From contig NZ_JABJRA010000007.1 in the NCBI RefSeq assembly GCF_013155365.1, positions 62,001-126,000 on the forward strand: a DNA stretch of 64,000 nt, in the 5' to 3' direction. Positions 56,503-63,951 of the stretch are shown here, one piece after another. Within the stretch, counting starts at the first letter, position 1; each line of letters starts with the position of its first letter. Position numbers and translations under genes: made by a program. The stretch comes from Nocardioides sp. zg-DK7169 (lineage in GTDB: Bacteria; Actinomycetota; Actinomycetes; Propionibacteriales; Nocardioidaceae). Below the pieces are notes generated by a model. The model did no database searches. It saw only the letters and a list, made by a program, of their open reading frames with translations, and was not told where the DNA came from.

Positions 56503-59411
56503 GCGCCCTCGCCCTGGTGAACGGCGTGAACGCCGCGATCACCCCGATGTTCTCGCTCACCGACTTCGACTTCGGCCTCGACCGGATCGTCCTCGGACTG
56601 TTCTCCGGACTGACTTACGGGCTGCTCGCGATCGGCCTGGTGCTGGTCTACCGCTCCAGCCGGTTCGTGAACTTCGCCCACGGCTCCGTCGGCGCGTTCG
56701 GTGCCTCGGTGCTGGCACTGTTCGTCGTCGACTGGGGCGCACCGTACTGGCTGTCGTTCCTGCTCGCGATCGGCGTCGCCGGCCTGCTCTCCGCGGGCAT
56801 CGAGGTGCTCGTCGTACGCCGCCTGACCGGGCGCCCGGCCCTGATCGGCATGATCGCCACGCTCGGGCTCTCGCAGTTCATCTTGATCATGGCGCTGGTC
56901 ATCAACACCGACGGCATCAGCGGCTTCACCTTCCCGAAGCCGCCGTACCTCCCGACCTGGGAGATCGACTCGCTGCCGGTCGGCCCGCCGTACATCGCGA
57001 TGTTCATCCTCGGTCCGCTGCTGCTGTGGGGCCTGGCCGTGTTCCTGCGCCGCCACCGCCTCGGCATGGCGGTGCGCGCGGCCGCGGACGATCCCGACGC
57101 CGCCCAGCTCGAGGGCATCCCGGCGCGCCGGATGGCGACCCTCGTGTGGGGCCTGGCCGGCGGCATCGCCGCCTTCTCGGCCATCCTGGTCACCCCGACG
57201 ACCTCGGGGCAGGGCCTCGACGGGCTCGGCGCTGACCTGCTCCTCAAGGGTCTCGCCGGCGCCGTGATCGGTCGGATGACCTCGATCCCGATCGCGGTCG
57301 CCGCCTCCCTCGGGATCGGCGTGTTCGAGCAGCTGCTGCTCTCCAACCCCGACACCCGGTCGCTGGTCAACGTCGCCATCGGCCTGGTGATCGTGATCGC
57401 CCTGCTGCGCCAGCCGATCCTCGGCCGGGCCAGCAAGGAGCGCGGCGGCTGGCGACGCGTCGTCGTACCCCCGCTGCCGGAGGCCTACCGCACGGTGCGC
57501 AGCATCGTGTGGCTGCCACGGGTGCTGATGTGCATGGTCGCGATGGCGGTCTTCGGTCTCGCCTACGTCGTGTCCAACGAGACCGCGTCGATCCTGACCA
57601 GTGTCGCCGGCTACACCCTGGTCGGCCTCAGCGTCGGCCTGGTCACCGGCGTCTCGGGCCAGCTCTCCCTCGGCCAGTTCGCCTACGCCGGCATCGCCGC
57701 CGCCGCCTCGGCCCACGTGGTCGACGCCACCGGCAGCTTCGTGTTCGGCATCGTGGCCGGCGTCGCCTCCGCCGCGATCGCGTCGGTGCTGATCGGCATC
57801 CCCGCGATGCGGCTCAAGGGGCTCGCCCTCGCGGTCTCGACGCTTGCGTTCGCGTTGGCGACCACCTCGTGGCTGCTGCGCACCGACCTCTTCCTGGGCG
57901 ATGGGCTGTCCCCGGCCAGCCCGACGGTCTTCGGCTACCCGGTGACCTACGCGGTCGACTACTACCTCTTCGCGCTGCTGATGCTGGCCATCGGCATCTG
58001 GTTCACCAACAACCTGCGCCACAGCGGGTTCGGGCGCAGCCTGCAGGCACTGCGCGACAACGAGGAGGCCGGCCGCGCCTTCACGGTCCCGGCCCGGCTG
58101 CGCAAGTTCCAGCTGTACGCCGTCTCCGGCGTGGTCGCCGGCCTGGGCGGCGTGGTCATCGGGCACGGCCAGACCTCGCTGACGGTCAACTCCTTCCCGG
58201 CCAGCGCCAGCATCGACGTGGTCGCGCTGACGGTCATCGGTGGCCTCACCCTGACCATCGGTCCGCTCATCGGCGCGCTGATCATCGTGGGCCTGCCCGC
58301 GATCGTCACCTTGTCCACCGCCGGCCAGGCCGCGCTGGCGATCAGCTGGCTGCTCGTCGTCATCCTGCTGCCCGACGGCCTCGGCGGGGTGCTCATCAAC
58401 GTCCGTGACCGCATCTACGACGTCCTCGCCCGGCGTGCCGGCATCGATGTCGAGGTGGCCCGTCACGGGCCCGGCGAGCCGTCCACCTCCCCGCTGCAGG
58501 GGACGATGCGGCTCGAGGGTCTTGTCGAGCGTCCCGGTCCCGCGTCCGACGGTCCGGTCGCCGGGCTGGCCCCGGTGCTCACCGTCGCGGGTCTGTCCAA
58601 GCGCTTCGGCGGCGTCGTCGCCGTCGACCACGCGGACTTCGAGGTCGCGCCCGGGGAGATCCTCGGCGTCATCGGGCCCAACGGCGCCGGCAAGACCACC
58701 TGCTTCGAGATGGTCGCCGGCTTCACCAGGCCCGACGCCGGGCGGGTGGTCTACGACGGTGTCGACGTCACCAAGGCGACTCCCGAGCAGCGCGCCATCC
58801 AGGGCCTGGTGCGGTCCTTCCAGGACGCCGCGCTCTTCCCGACCCTGACCGTGCGCGAGACGCTGATGATCGCCCAGGAGCGCACGGACCCGACCGGCCT
58901 GTGGACCGCCTCGATCGGCGTACGCACCGGCGAGCGCGCCAAGCGCGTCGCGGCCGAGGAGCTGATGGAGCGCACCGGCCTCACGCCGTACGCGAACCGG
59001 ATGATCTCCGAGCTCTCGACCGGCACCCGCCGGGTGGTCGAGCTGACCGCGCTGCTGGCGCTCGAGCCGAAGGTGCTGCTGCTCGACGAGCCGTCCGCCG
59101 GCATCGCGCAGAGCGAGAGCGACGCGCTGGGTGACCTGCTGCTCAGCATCCGCCGCGAGCTCGGCACCACGATGGTCGTCATCGAGCACGACCTTCCCCT
59201 CCTCTCGCGACTGTGCGACCGCATGATCGCGATGAACCTCGGCCGGGTGGTGGCCACCGGCACCCCCGACGAGGTCCGCAACGACCCGGCGGTCGTTCGC
59301 TCCTACCTGGGCAGCGAGCAGGCCGCGATCCACCGTTCCGGCGCCCACACGGCACCGGCCGCGGTGGTCACCGATCCGGCCCTCACTCGGGCCCAGCCGG
59401 TGGCCCCATGA
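56499..59411 (+). CDS. Fused LivH-LivM-LivG importer protein (two permeases plus ATPase)
   Basis: A 970-residue three-part fusion. Residues about 1-310 are a LivH-type permease (GLFSGLTYGLLAIGLVLVYR, ADDPDAAQLEGIPARRMAT), 330-640 a LivM-type permease (LVTGVSGQLSLGQFAYAGIA, LQALRDNEEAGRAF) and 690-950 a LivG-type ATPase (GPNGAGKTTCFEMVAGF, VLLLDEPSAGIAQSESD, MVVIEHDLPLL). The signature motif is ISELSTGTRRVVELTA in place of LSGGQ, as seen in some LivG proteins. No internal stop or start interrupts the joins. With the LivF ATPase and the lipoprotein it makes a full importer in three chains. Confidence 0.92.
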   Translation: MSALALVNGVNAAITPMFSLTDFDFGLDRIVLGLFSGLTYGLLAIGLVLVYRSSRFVNFAHGSVGAFGASVLALFVVDWGAPYWLSFLLAIGVAGLLSAGIEVLVVRRLTGRPALIGMIATLGLSQFILIMALVINTDGISGFTFPKPPYLPTWEIDSLPVGPPYIAMFILGPLLLWGLAVFLRRHRLGMAVRAAADDPDAAQLEGIPARRMATLVWGLAGGIAAFSAILVTPTTSGQGLDGLGADLLLKGLAGAVIGRMTSIPIAVAASLGIGVFEQLLLSNPDTRSLVNVAIGLVIVIALLRQPILGRASKERGGWRRVVVPPLPEAYRTVRSIVWLPRVLMCMVAMAVFGLAYVVSNETASILTSVAGYTLVGLSVGLVTGVSGQLSLGQFAYAGIAAAASAHVVDATGSFVFGIVAGVASAAIASVLIGIPAMRLKGLALAVSTLAFALATTSWLLRTDLFLGDGLSPASPTVFGYPVTYAVDYYLFALLMLAIGIWFTNNLRHSGFGRSLQALRDNEEAGRAFTVPARLRKFQLYAVSGVVAGLGGVVIGHGQTSLTVNSFPASASIDVVALTVIGGLTLTIGPLIGALIIVGLPAIVTLSTAGQAALAISWLLVVILLPDGLGGVLINVRDRIYDVLARRAGIDVEVARHGPGEPSTSPLQGTMRLEGLVERPGPASDGPVAGLAPVLTVAGLSKRFGGVVAVDHADFEVAPGEILGVIGPNGAGKTTCFEMVAGFTRPDAGRVVYDGVDVTKATPEQRAIQGLVRSFQDAALFPTLTVRETLMIAQERTDPTGLWTASIGVRTGERAKRVAAEELMERTGLTPYANRMISELSTGTRRVVELTALLALEPKVLLLDEPSAGIAQSESDALGDLLLSIRRELGTTMVVIEHDLPLLSRLCDRMIAMNLGRVVATGTPDEVRNDPAVVRSYLGSEQAAIHRSGAHTAPAAVVTDPALTRAQPVAP

Positions 59412-59482
59412 CCTCCGAACCTCCCCGCGCACGAACCCGTTCAGCCGCACTCGCTGTCCGCACCACGATCGAGGAGCCTTAC

Positions 59483-60124
59483 GTGAAGAGAATGCCGACG
59501 ATGCTGGCCAAGCTGGCCGCAGGCGCCGCGGCGATGATGCTCGTCACCATCGTCAACGCACCCCCGAGCTTCGCCGCACCGACACTGGAGGTCAGCCAGC
59601 TCGAGGGGCTGACCGACGGCCAGGTGCTGACCGTCAGCGGGGAGGGCTACGAGCCAGGCCTGTCCGGGATCGCGGTCGGGCAGTGCGTCGAGGGCTACGC
59701 CGGCCCCGCCGACTGCAACCTCCCCAACGGCTCGACGTTCCGCACCGCGGACGAGAACGGCTCGATCGGTGAGTTCACCGTGACCGTCAACGAGAAGTTC
59801 GGCGACCACGACTGCACGGTCGTGCAGTGCTACTTCGCCTCCGGCCCGATCCCGAACGCGGTGGACGAGGCGACCTACAAGGCCAACGTCGTCGAGCACA
59901 AGATCAGCTTCGGCGCGCCCGCGGCGCCCGCGGAGCCGGCCCCCGCCGAGCCGACGACGGCCCCCGCGGCCACCACGCCCACGACCGGCGGGACGGCGCT
60001 GCCGAAGACCGGTGGCGGCGACTCGATGCCCGTCGTGCTGCTCTCCGGCTCCGCGCTGCTGCTCCTCGGCCTCGGCGTGATCGTGGCCTTCCCGGGCCGC
60101 GGCCGGACCGGGGTCGCGCAGTGA
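59483..60124 (+). CDS. Sortase-anchored neocarzinostatin-fold protein (LPKTG)
   Basis: A 213-residue surface protein. A signal peptide ends near PSFAAP; the mature part, TLEVSQLEGLTDGQVLTVSG to HDCTVVQCYFASG, follows the neocarzinostatin family pattern (GLxDGxxVxVxGxG, AVGQC, DC...CxxF) including the four Cys of its two disulfides. A Pro/Ala/Thr linker leads to the sorting signal LPKTGGGDSMPVVLLSG with a membrane helix and a short basic tail. GTG at 59483 follows GAGGAG by six bases; an in-frame ATG at 59408 overlaps the importer gene. Neocarzinostatin-type apoproteins hold a large flat hydrophobic chromophore, so a wall-bound pigment receptor is possible. Confidence 0.82.
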   Translation: MKRMPTMLAKLAAGAAAMMLVTIVNAPPSFAAPTLEVSQLEGLTDGQVLTVSGEGYEPGLSGIAVGQCVEGYAGPADCNLPNGSTFRTADENGSIGEFTVTVNEKFGDHDCTVVQCYFASGPIPNAVDEATYKANVVEHKISFGAPAAPAEPAPAEPTTAPAATTPTTGGTALPKTGGGDSMPVVLLSGSALLLLGLGVIVAFPGRGRTGVAQ

Positions 60125-61395
60125 TCGCCGCGTCGTGGCACCGCCCGGTGGCGGCGTTCTTCGCGGCCACGGGCCTGGCGCTCGTCTCGCTGCCCGCGCT
60201 GGCCGCGCCTGCGACGGCAGCGGGACCTGCCTCGGCAGAGGTCACGTTCAGCAGCTGCCAGTTCCTCGGCTTCCCGTTTGACTACGACCCCCAGATCACT
60301 GTGGCCGCTCTCCATGCGGATGCGGCCAGCACCGACATCACCCTGGTGGCGGAAGTCGAGGATCTGCCCGGCGTCGCTCCGGTCCCGATGAAGGGCTACA
60401 CCATGGACGCGACCTTGACCGTGTCCGTGGACGGCGCCGAGGTGGAGCTGAAGGGCGGTCACGCTCTCGCCGACTTGAAGCCCAAGGAGGTGATCCCCAT
60501 CGCTGACCTGATCGGGAACGTCACCACCAGCAACCCGGCACTCGAGATCAGCGTCAGCAAGATCGCGTTCTCGACCTACGCGGGCGACCCGTCGAAGGCG
60601 ATGACCGGAGAATGCGCGGTGACGTCACCCGTTGCGCTAGGGACGGCGACGGTAGAGATCGGAACCCCGCCGACGCCGACGCCCACCCCGACCCCGACGC
60701 CGACCCCCACCCCGACGCCGACTCCGACGCCCACGGATCCGCCGAAGGGCGGGGGCGGTGACAAGGGCGAGCCGGCCTCCGGCACTGTCGACTTCGAGTG
60801 CCTGCTGCAGGAGTTCAACTCCGACTTCAAGTACCCGGCGAAGATCACCGTCGCCGGTGCACGCGCCGCCGAGGATGACACCGAGGTCAAGCTGGCTGCC
60901 TCGATGAGCAAGATGCCCGGTATCGCGCCGGTGCCGATCGACGGGGTCGGCATGCGGGTCGAGCTCGACCTCGAGGTCGCCGGCGAGGCGACCACGCTCA
61001 CCGGCGAGAACAGCCTGACGCTGGACACCTACGAGGAGATCCCGATGCCCTCGATGGCCGGCATGGTCGAGACCGATGCGGTGGAGGCGGAAGTCAAGGT
61101 CGTCGGCGCGGCCATCGAGACCGACGAGGTCGGCGGCACGTCGATCACCATCGGCTGTGAGGCGGAGAAGGTCCTGGGCAAGATGACCATCGGCGTCGGC
61201 GAGCTCGACGAGCCGGACGACGGCGACGACGGCAGCGGCGGCGGCACCACCACGCCCACGTCGGGTTCCACGCTGCCGCAGACCGGCGGCGGCGACTCGC
61301 TTCCCGTCATGGCGCTGTGGGCGACCGGTCTCACCCTGCTGGGCGCGGCCGCGCTCGTGCTGGTGCCGGGTGCGCGACGCAAGGTCGAGGCCTGA
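60121..61395 (+). CDS. Sortase-anchored two-domain surface protein with TP repeat linker (LPQTG)
   Basis: A 424-residue secreted protein. A signal peptide (FFAATGLALVSLPALAAPA) is followed by two homologous beta-rich domains: the first has LVAEVEDLPGVAPVPMKGYT and CQFLG, the second LAASMSKMPGIAPVPIDGVG and FECLLQEF. They are joined by a (TP)n linker encoded at about 60665-60737. The C-terminus has LPQTGGGDSLPVMALWATGL, a helix and a basic tail, a canonical sorting signal. The GTG start overlaps the preceding stop. It resembles the DUF6801-type or other actinobacterial wall proteins only vaguely. Probably an adhesive or ligand-binding partner of the neocarzinostatin-fold protein. Confidence 0.78.
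   Translation: MIAASWHRPVAAFFAATGLALVSLPALAAPATAAGPASAEVTFSSCQFLGFPFDYDPQITVAALHADAASTDITLVAEVEDLPGVAPVPMKGYTMDATLTVSVDGAEVELKGGHALADLKPKEVIPIADLIGNVTTSNPALEISVSKIAFSTYAGDPSKAMTGECAVTSPVALGTATVEIGTPPTPTPTPTPTPTPTPTPTPTPTDPPKGGGGDKGEPASGTVDFECLLQEFNSDFKYPAKITVAGARAAEDDTEVKLAASMSKMPGIAPVPIDGVGMRVELDLEVAGEATTLTGENSLTLDTYEEIPMPSMAGMVETDAVEAEVKVVGAAIETDEVGGTSITIGCEAEKVLGKMTIGVGELDEPDDGDDGSGGGTTTPTSGSTLPQTGGGDSLPVMALWATGLTLLGAAALVLVPGARRKVEA
60665..60737. repeat. In-frame tandem repeat coding for a (Thr-Pro)n linker
   Basis: About thirteen six-base units of the type ACSCCG inside the surface-protein gene encode an extended Thr-Pro linker between its two domains. Slippage-prone, so length may vary between strains. 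Confidence 0.9.
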
Positions 61396-61487
61396 GGCCT
61401 CAGGCCTCGCTGAAGACGGCCGGCGCGAGCCTGCGGGGGCATGCGCCGGCAGGGCGGCACTGACGTTCCAGGCGTCGGCGTCGCCAG

Positions 61488-61524
61488 GGGCCGGGGTGGG
61501 GTCGGAGGACCCCCACCCCGGCCC
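61488..61524. terminator. Terminator of the surface-protein operon
   Basis: GGGCCGGGGTGGGG (61488-61501) pairs with CCCCACCCCGGCCC (61511-61524) and is followed by the pyrimidine-rich TCCCTTTATT. Confidence 0.88.
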
Positions 61525-61545
61525 TCCCTTTATTCCCGGGCCTTC

Positions 61546-61655
61546 GCCGAGTCGGCCCGAATGGCGCGCCGAGTCGGCCCGTGTGGTGCGCCGAGTCGGC
61601 CCGTGTGGTGCGCCGAGTCGGCCCGTGTGGTGCGCCGAGTCGGCCCGTGTGGTGC
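61546..61655. repeat. Array of five 22-bp units, core GCCGAGTCGG (arm 1)
   Basis: Units start at 61546, 61568, 61590, 61612 and 61634. Four are identical, beginning GCCGAGTCGGCCCGTGTGG; the first differs at a few bases. There are no spacers, so it is not a CRISPR. The core is the reverse complement of that in the arrays at 61706 and 31517. Confidence 0.92.
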
Positions 61656-61705
61656 GGTGACTCGGCGCCATGGCGCCGCGGTCGCCGTACGCCATCGTGA
61701 GCCCG

Positions 61706-61814
61706 CCATTGGCGCCGACTCGGGCAACCATTGGCGCCGACTCGGGCAACCAGTGGCCCCGACTCGGGCAACCAGTGGCGCCGACTCGGGCAACCATTGG
61801 CGCCGACTCGGGGA
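61706..61814. repeat. Array of five 22-bp units, core GCCGACTCGG (arm 2, inverted)
   Basis: Units start at 61706, 61728, 61750, 61772 and 61794, with the pattern CCATTGGCGCCGACTCGGG; units 3 and 4 have CCAGTGG in place of CCATTGG. Same period and copy number as arm 1 but in inverse orientation of the core. Confidence 0.92.
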
Positions 61815-61820
61815 GTACGC

Positions 61821-61865
61821 CGAACGGCCCCGGGCGGCGTTGTGTGCGCCGGCCGGGGCCGTTCG
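61821..61865. terminator. Terminator of the minus-strand epimerase operon
   Basis: CGAACGGCCCCGG (61821-61833) pairs with CCGGGGCCGTTCG (61853-61865), 20 bp beyond the epimerase stop. Confidence 0.8.
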
Positions 61866-61885
61866 GGTGTGCGGGTGGTGCGGTG

Positions 61886-62758
61886 TCAGCTGCCGGCGGG
61901 GGCGACGAGGTCGCGGTACGCCGGGTCGAAGGAGCGGCTCGGGGTGAAGCCCGAGTCGATCAGCTTCTGCACCGAGATGGGCTTGGTGGGGCCCTCGATC
62001 TCGTTGCGGTACTCCAGCGCGGGGAGGCCCTGCTGCGCGGAGAGGGTGTCGAACAGCGTCGCGTTGGTCGGGCCGACCTCGGCGTGGGTGAGGTTGTAGA
62101 CCCCCACCAGGCGCTCCTCGAGGGCGTGGACGACCGCGTCGGCGCAGTCCTCGACGTAGAGGCGGTAGAGCAGCGCGTCGCCGGAGAACGGCACCGAGCC
62201 GCCGAGGTAGTCGTGCGCCATCTTCACCTTGTCGGCGATCGGCGGGTCGCCCGCGCCGAAGATGTCGCCGCAGCGGAAGACCGAGACCCGGTCGCCCGCG
62301 GAGAGGTAGGCCTTCTCCATGAGCAGGAAGTTCGCCGGGCTCGGGTCGCCGGACTCGGTGGTCGGCGCGGTCTCGTCGACCACGTCGAGGTGGTTGGCGG
62401 CCGAGCCGTAGACCGAGAGCGAGGAGAGCGCGACGAGGTACGGCGTACCGGGCGCCGACACGACGTTCTCCGCGGTGTCGACCAGGATCTCCTTGTAGGT
62501 CTTCGCGCGCCCCTCGGGCGTCATCGACTGCGCGGCCGACGGGCCGGCGCTCACGACGACGGCGTCGGCCTCGGCGACGGCGGCGTGCACCGCATCGCGG
62601 TCGTTGCCGCGCAGGATGATCGCGTTGCCGAAGCGCTCGGTGAGCCCCTCGATCTTCGCCTCGGTCGTCGTGGTGACCGTGACCTCGTGGCCCAGGGCCT
62701 TGAGTCGGTCGGCGACTGCCGAGCCGACGAAGCCCGCCCCGATGATCAGGACCTTCAT
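61886..62758 (-). CDS. NAD(P)-dependent epimerase/reductase (atypical extended SDR)
   Basis: A 290-residue Rossmann protein: MKVLIIGAGFVGSAVADRLK at the N-terminus (GxGxxG), SSLSVYGSA in place of the classical YxxxK (Ser and Tyr present, FLLMEKAYL could give the Lys), and VFRCGDIFGAGDPP as in extended SDRs. It overlaps the end of the RCCR-like gene by four bases on the minus strand, so they are one transcript. Role unknown: a ketone or C=C reduction on the same substrate as the RCCR-like protein would fit. Confidence 0.82.
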   Translation of the reverse strand: MKVLIIGAGFVGSAVADRLKALGHEVTVTTTTEAKIEGLTERFGNAIILRGNDRDAVHAAVAEADAVVVSAGPSAAQSMTPEGRAKTYKEILVDTAENVVSAPGTPYLVALSSLSVYGSAANHLDVVDETAPTTESGDPSPANFLLMEKAYLSAGDRVSVFRCGDIFGAGDPPIADKVKMAHDYLGGSVPFSGDALLYRLYVEDCADAVVHALEERLVGVYNLTHAEVGPTNATLFDTLSAQQGLPALEYRNEIEGPTKPISVQKLIDSGFTPSRSFDPAYRDLVAPAGS

Positions 62759-63582
62759 GCGGTTTCCTCCATCTGCTTGAAGCCGGCGCGGACCGCGACC
62801 AGCTCTTCGACCCGCTCGGCCCCGAGGAACTTCTTCGACAGCTCGTTCATGGGGTCGAGGGTGTATCCGTAGGTGCGCACCTGGTGGTCGCGGGCGCGCA
62901 GCGCGGCGCGCTCCTCGACCGGCGTCGCGACGGCGTCGCGCACCCAGCCGAGCCAGGTGTCGACGCGCTCGTTGACCGTCGCGCGCAGCGTCTCCACGAC
63001 GTCGGCGGTGCGCTCGGCGACGTAGGAGTGGGCGACGGGGGAGAGGAAGGCGCGCATGTAGGTGCCGTGGCTGACCGACCAGGTGAACCGGTCGTCGCCG
63101 CGCAGCGCCAGGAACTTCTCGTTCTCCGGCTCGTAGTACGTCGCGAGGTAGTCGGGGTCGACCATCAGGTCGCGGCGGGCCACGAACTCGCTGTAGAAGA
63201 AGATCTGCGGGATCGTCCCGAACACGATGATCAGGTGCGGGACGTCGATCTGCGGACCGAGCCACACCTGCAGGTTCATGTCGAGGATCGAGTTCTTGCG
63301 GTTGCCGATCCAGGAGTGGACCAGCCACTCCGCGGTCGGGCCGTCGTTCGACAGGTCGCCGGCGAAGGTGTGCATCGCCCCCTCGTAGCCACCGTCGTCG
63401 GTGGACCAGTAGTCCAGTCCGGCGCTGGAGGGGTGGGCCTCCACCGGGAGCTCGGCGACGATGCGTTCCTTGGCCTCGCTCAGGATCTGCCAGAACTGCG
63501 CCCACAGCTCGGAGCTGTCGACGTCGGGTGACTCGGCGAGGAACTCGTGGATGGTCTTGGTCTGCGCACTGCTTCCGCTCAC
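62755..63582 (-). CDS. Red chlorophyll catabolite reductase (RCCR)-like protein B
   Basis: A 275-residue protein and the best RCCR look-alike of the three in this window: VWLGPQIDVPHLIIVFG, EFVARRDLMVDPDYLATYYE (plant RCCR: RKDLVLNPDYLKEYY), YMRAFLSPVAHSY (plant: FVRSAFSPTA) and a C-terminal DTWLGWVRDAVATPVEERAA. Homologous to 43815-44630 across its length. The GTG at 63582 gives MSGSSAQTKTIHEFL. It is divergent from the ABM-type gene at 63631 with AT-rich box 8 centred exactly between both starts. Expected role by homology: reduction of a linear tetrapyrrole with ferredoxin; unproven in bacteria of this kind as far as I know. Confidence 0.8.
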   Translation of the reverse strand: MSGSSAQTKTIHEFLAESPDVDSSELWAQFWQILSEAKERIVAELPVEAHPSSAGLDYWSTDDGGYEGAMHTFAGDLSNDGPTAEWLVHSWIGNRKNSILDMNLQVWLGPQIDVPHLIIVFGTIPQIFFYSEFVARRDLMVDPDYLATYYEPENEKFLALRGDDRFTWSVSHGTYMRAFLSPVAHSYVAERTADVVETLRATVNERVDTWLGWVRDAVATPVEERAALRARDHQVRTYGYTLDPMNELSKKFLGAERVEELVAVRAGFKQMEETA

Positions 63583-63600
63583 CCGCCGAACTCTATCTAT

Positions 63601-63612
63601 ATATGATCTATC
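63601..63612. promoter_or_regulatory. AT-rich box 8 (divergent promoter at the right edge)
   Basis: On the minus strand GATAGATCATAT matches GATAT-N3-ATAT with one mismatch; it is 18 bp from each of the two divergent starts (63582 and 63631). Confidence 0.5.
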
Positions 63613-63630
63613 TGACGAGAGGAACGCCGA

Positions 63631-63951
63631 ATGATCGTGGTGGTGAGCCAGGCCTGGACCAAGCCCGGCGAGGAGCACGCGCAGGGCTACATCGCGTGCA
63701 ACGAGGAGTTCGGCCGGTTCTTCCGCGACCACCCCGGCTTCCGGGGGCGCCGTCTCGTGCGCGGGGTCGAGGACCCCACCCACTTCACCCACCTGCGCTG
63801 GTTCGACTCGGTGGAGAGCTATGAGGAGTGCACGCGCGCCGAGGGATACGTCGAGCACACCCAGTTGATGTACGACCACCTGCGCCCCTACGACTCCTAC
63901 CCCCGGGAGTACCTCGAGGTGGTCATCGACGAGGCGGGGCCGCTCGCGTGA
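63631..63951 (+). CDS. ABM-domain (heme-monooxygenase fold) small protein
   Basis: A 106-residue dimeric alpha/beta-barrel protein of the antibiotic-biosynthesis-monooxygenase type: SQAWTKPGEEHAQGYIACNE, FFRDHPGFRGRRLVRG, DPTHFTHLRWFDSVESYEEC. Members include small cofactor-free oxygenases and the IsdG/HmoA heme-degrading enzymes; the heme-ligand pattern of IsdG is not clear here. Divergent from the RCCR-like gene and overlapping the hydrolase gene that begins at 63948. Activity cannot be told from sequence. Confidence 0.75.
   Translation: MIVVVSQAWTKPGEEHAQGYIACNEEFGRFFRDHPGFRGRRLVRGVEDPTHFTHLRWFDSVESYEECTRAEGYVEHTQLMYDHLRPYDSYPREYLEVVIDEAGPLA

Larger units (their letters stand above)
61396..61885. 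other. 490-bp intergenic region between surface-protein and epimerase genes
   Basis: No gene is supported here. In order it has a perfect 22-bp palindrome across the stop codon region (61387-61408), a strong terminator (61488-61524), five 22-bp repeats in one orientation (61546-61655), a spacer of about 50 bp, five 22-bp repeats in the opposite orientation (61706-61814) and a second terminator (61821-61865). Confidence 0.85.

Noticed and set aside
56388..59450. Minus-strand open frame of about 1020 codons
   Set aside because: It lies entirely opposite the LivF and LivHMG genes, which have clear family motifs; the antisense product has low-complexity Asp/Gln/Arg/Gly sequence without domains.
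61546..61814. CRISPR array
   Set aside because: The 22-bp units are directly adjacent without spacers, and no cas genes are in the window; it is a tandem and inverted repeat, not a CRISPR.
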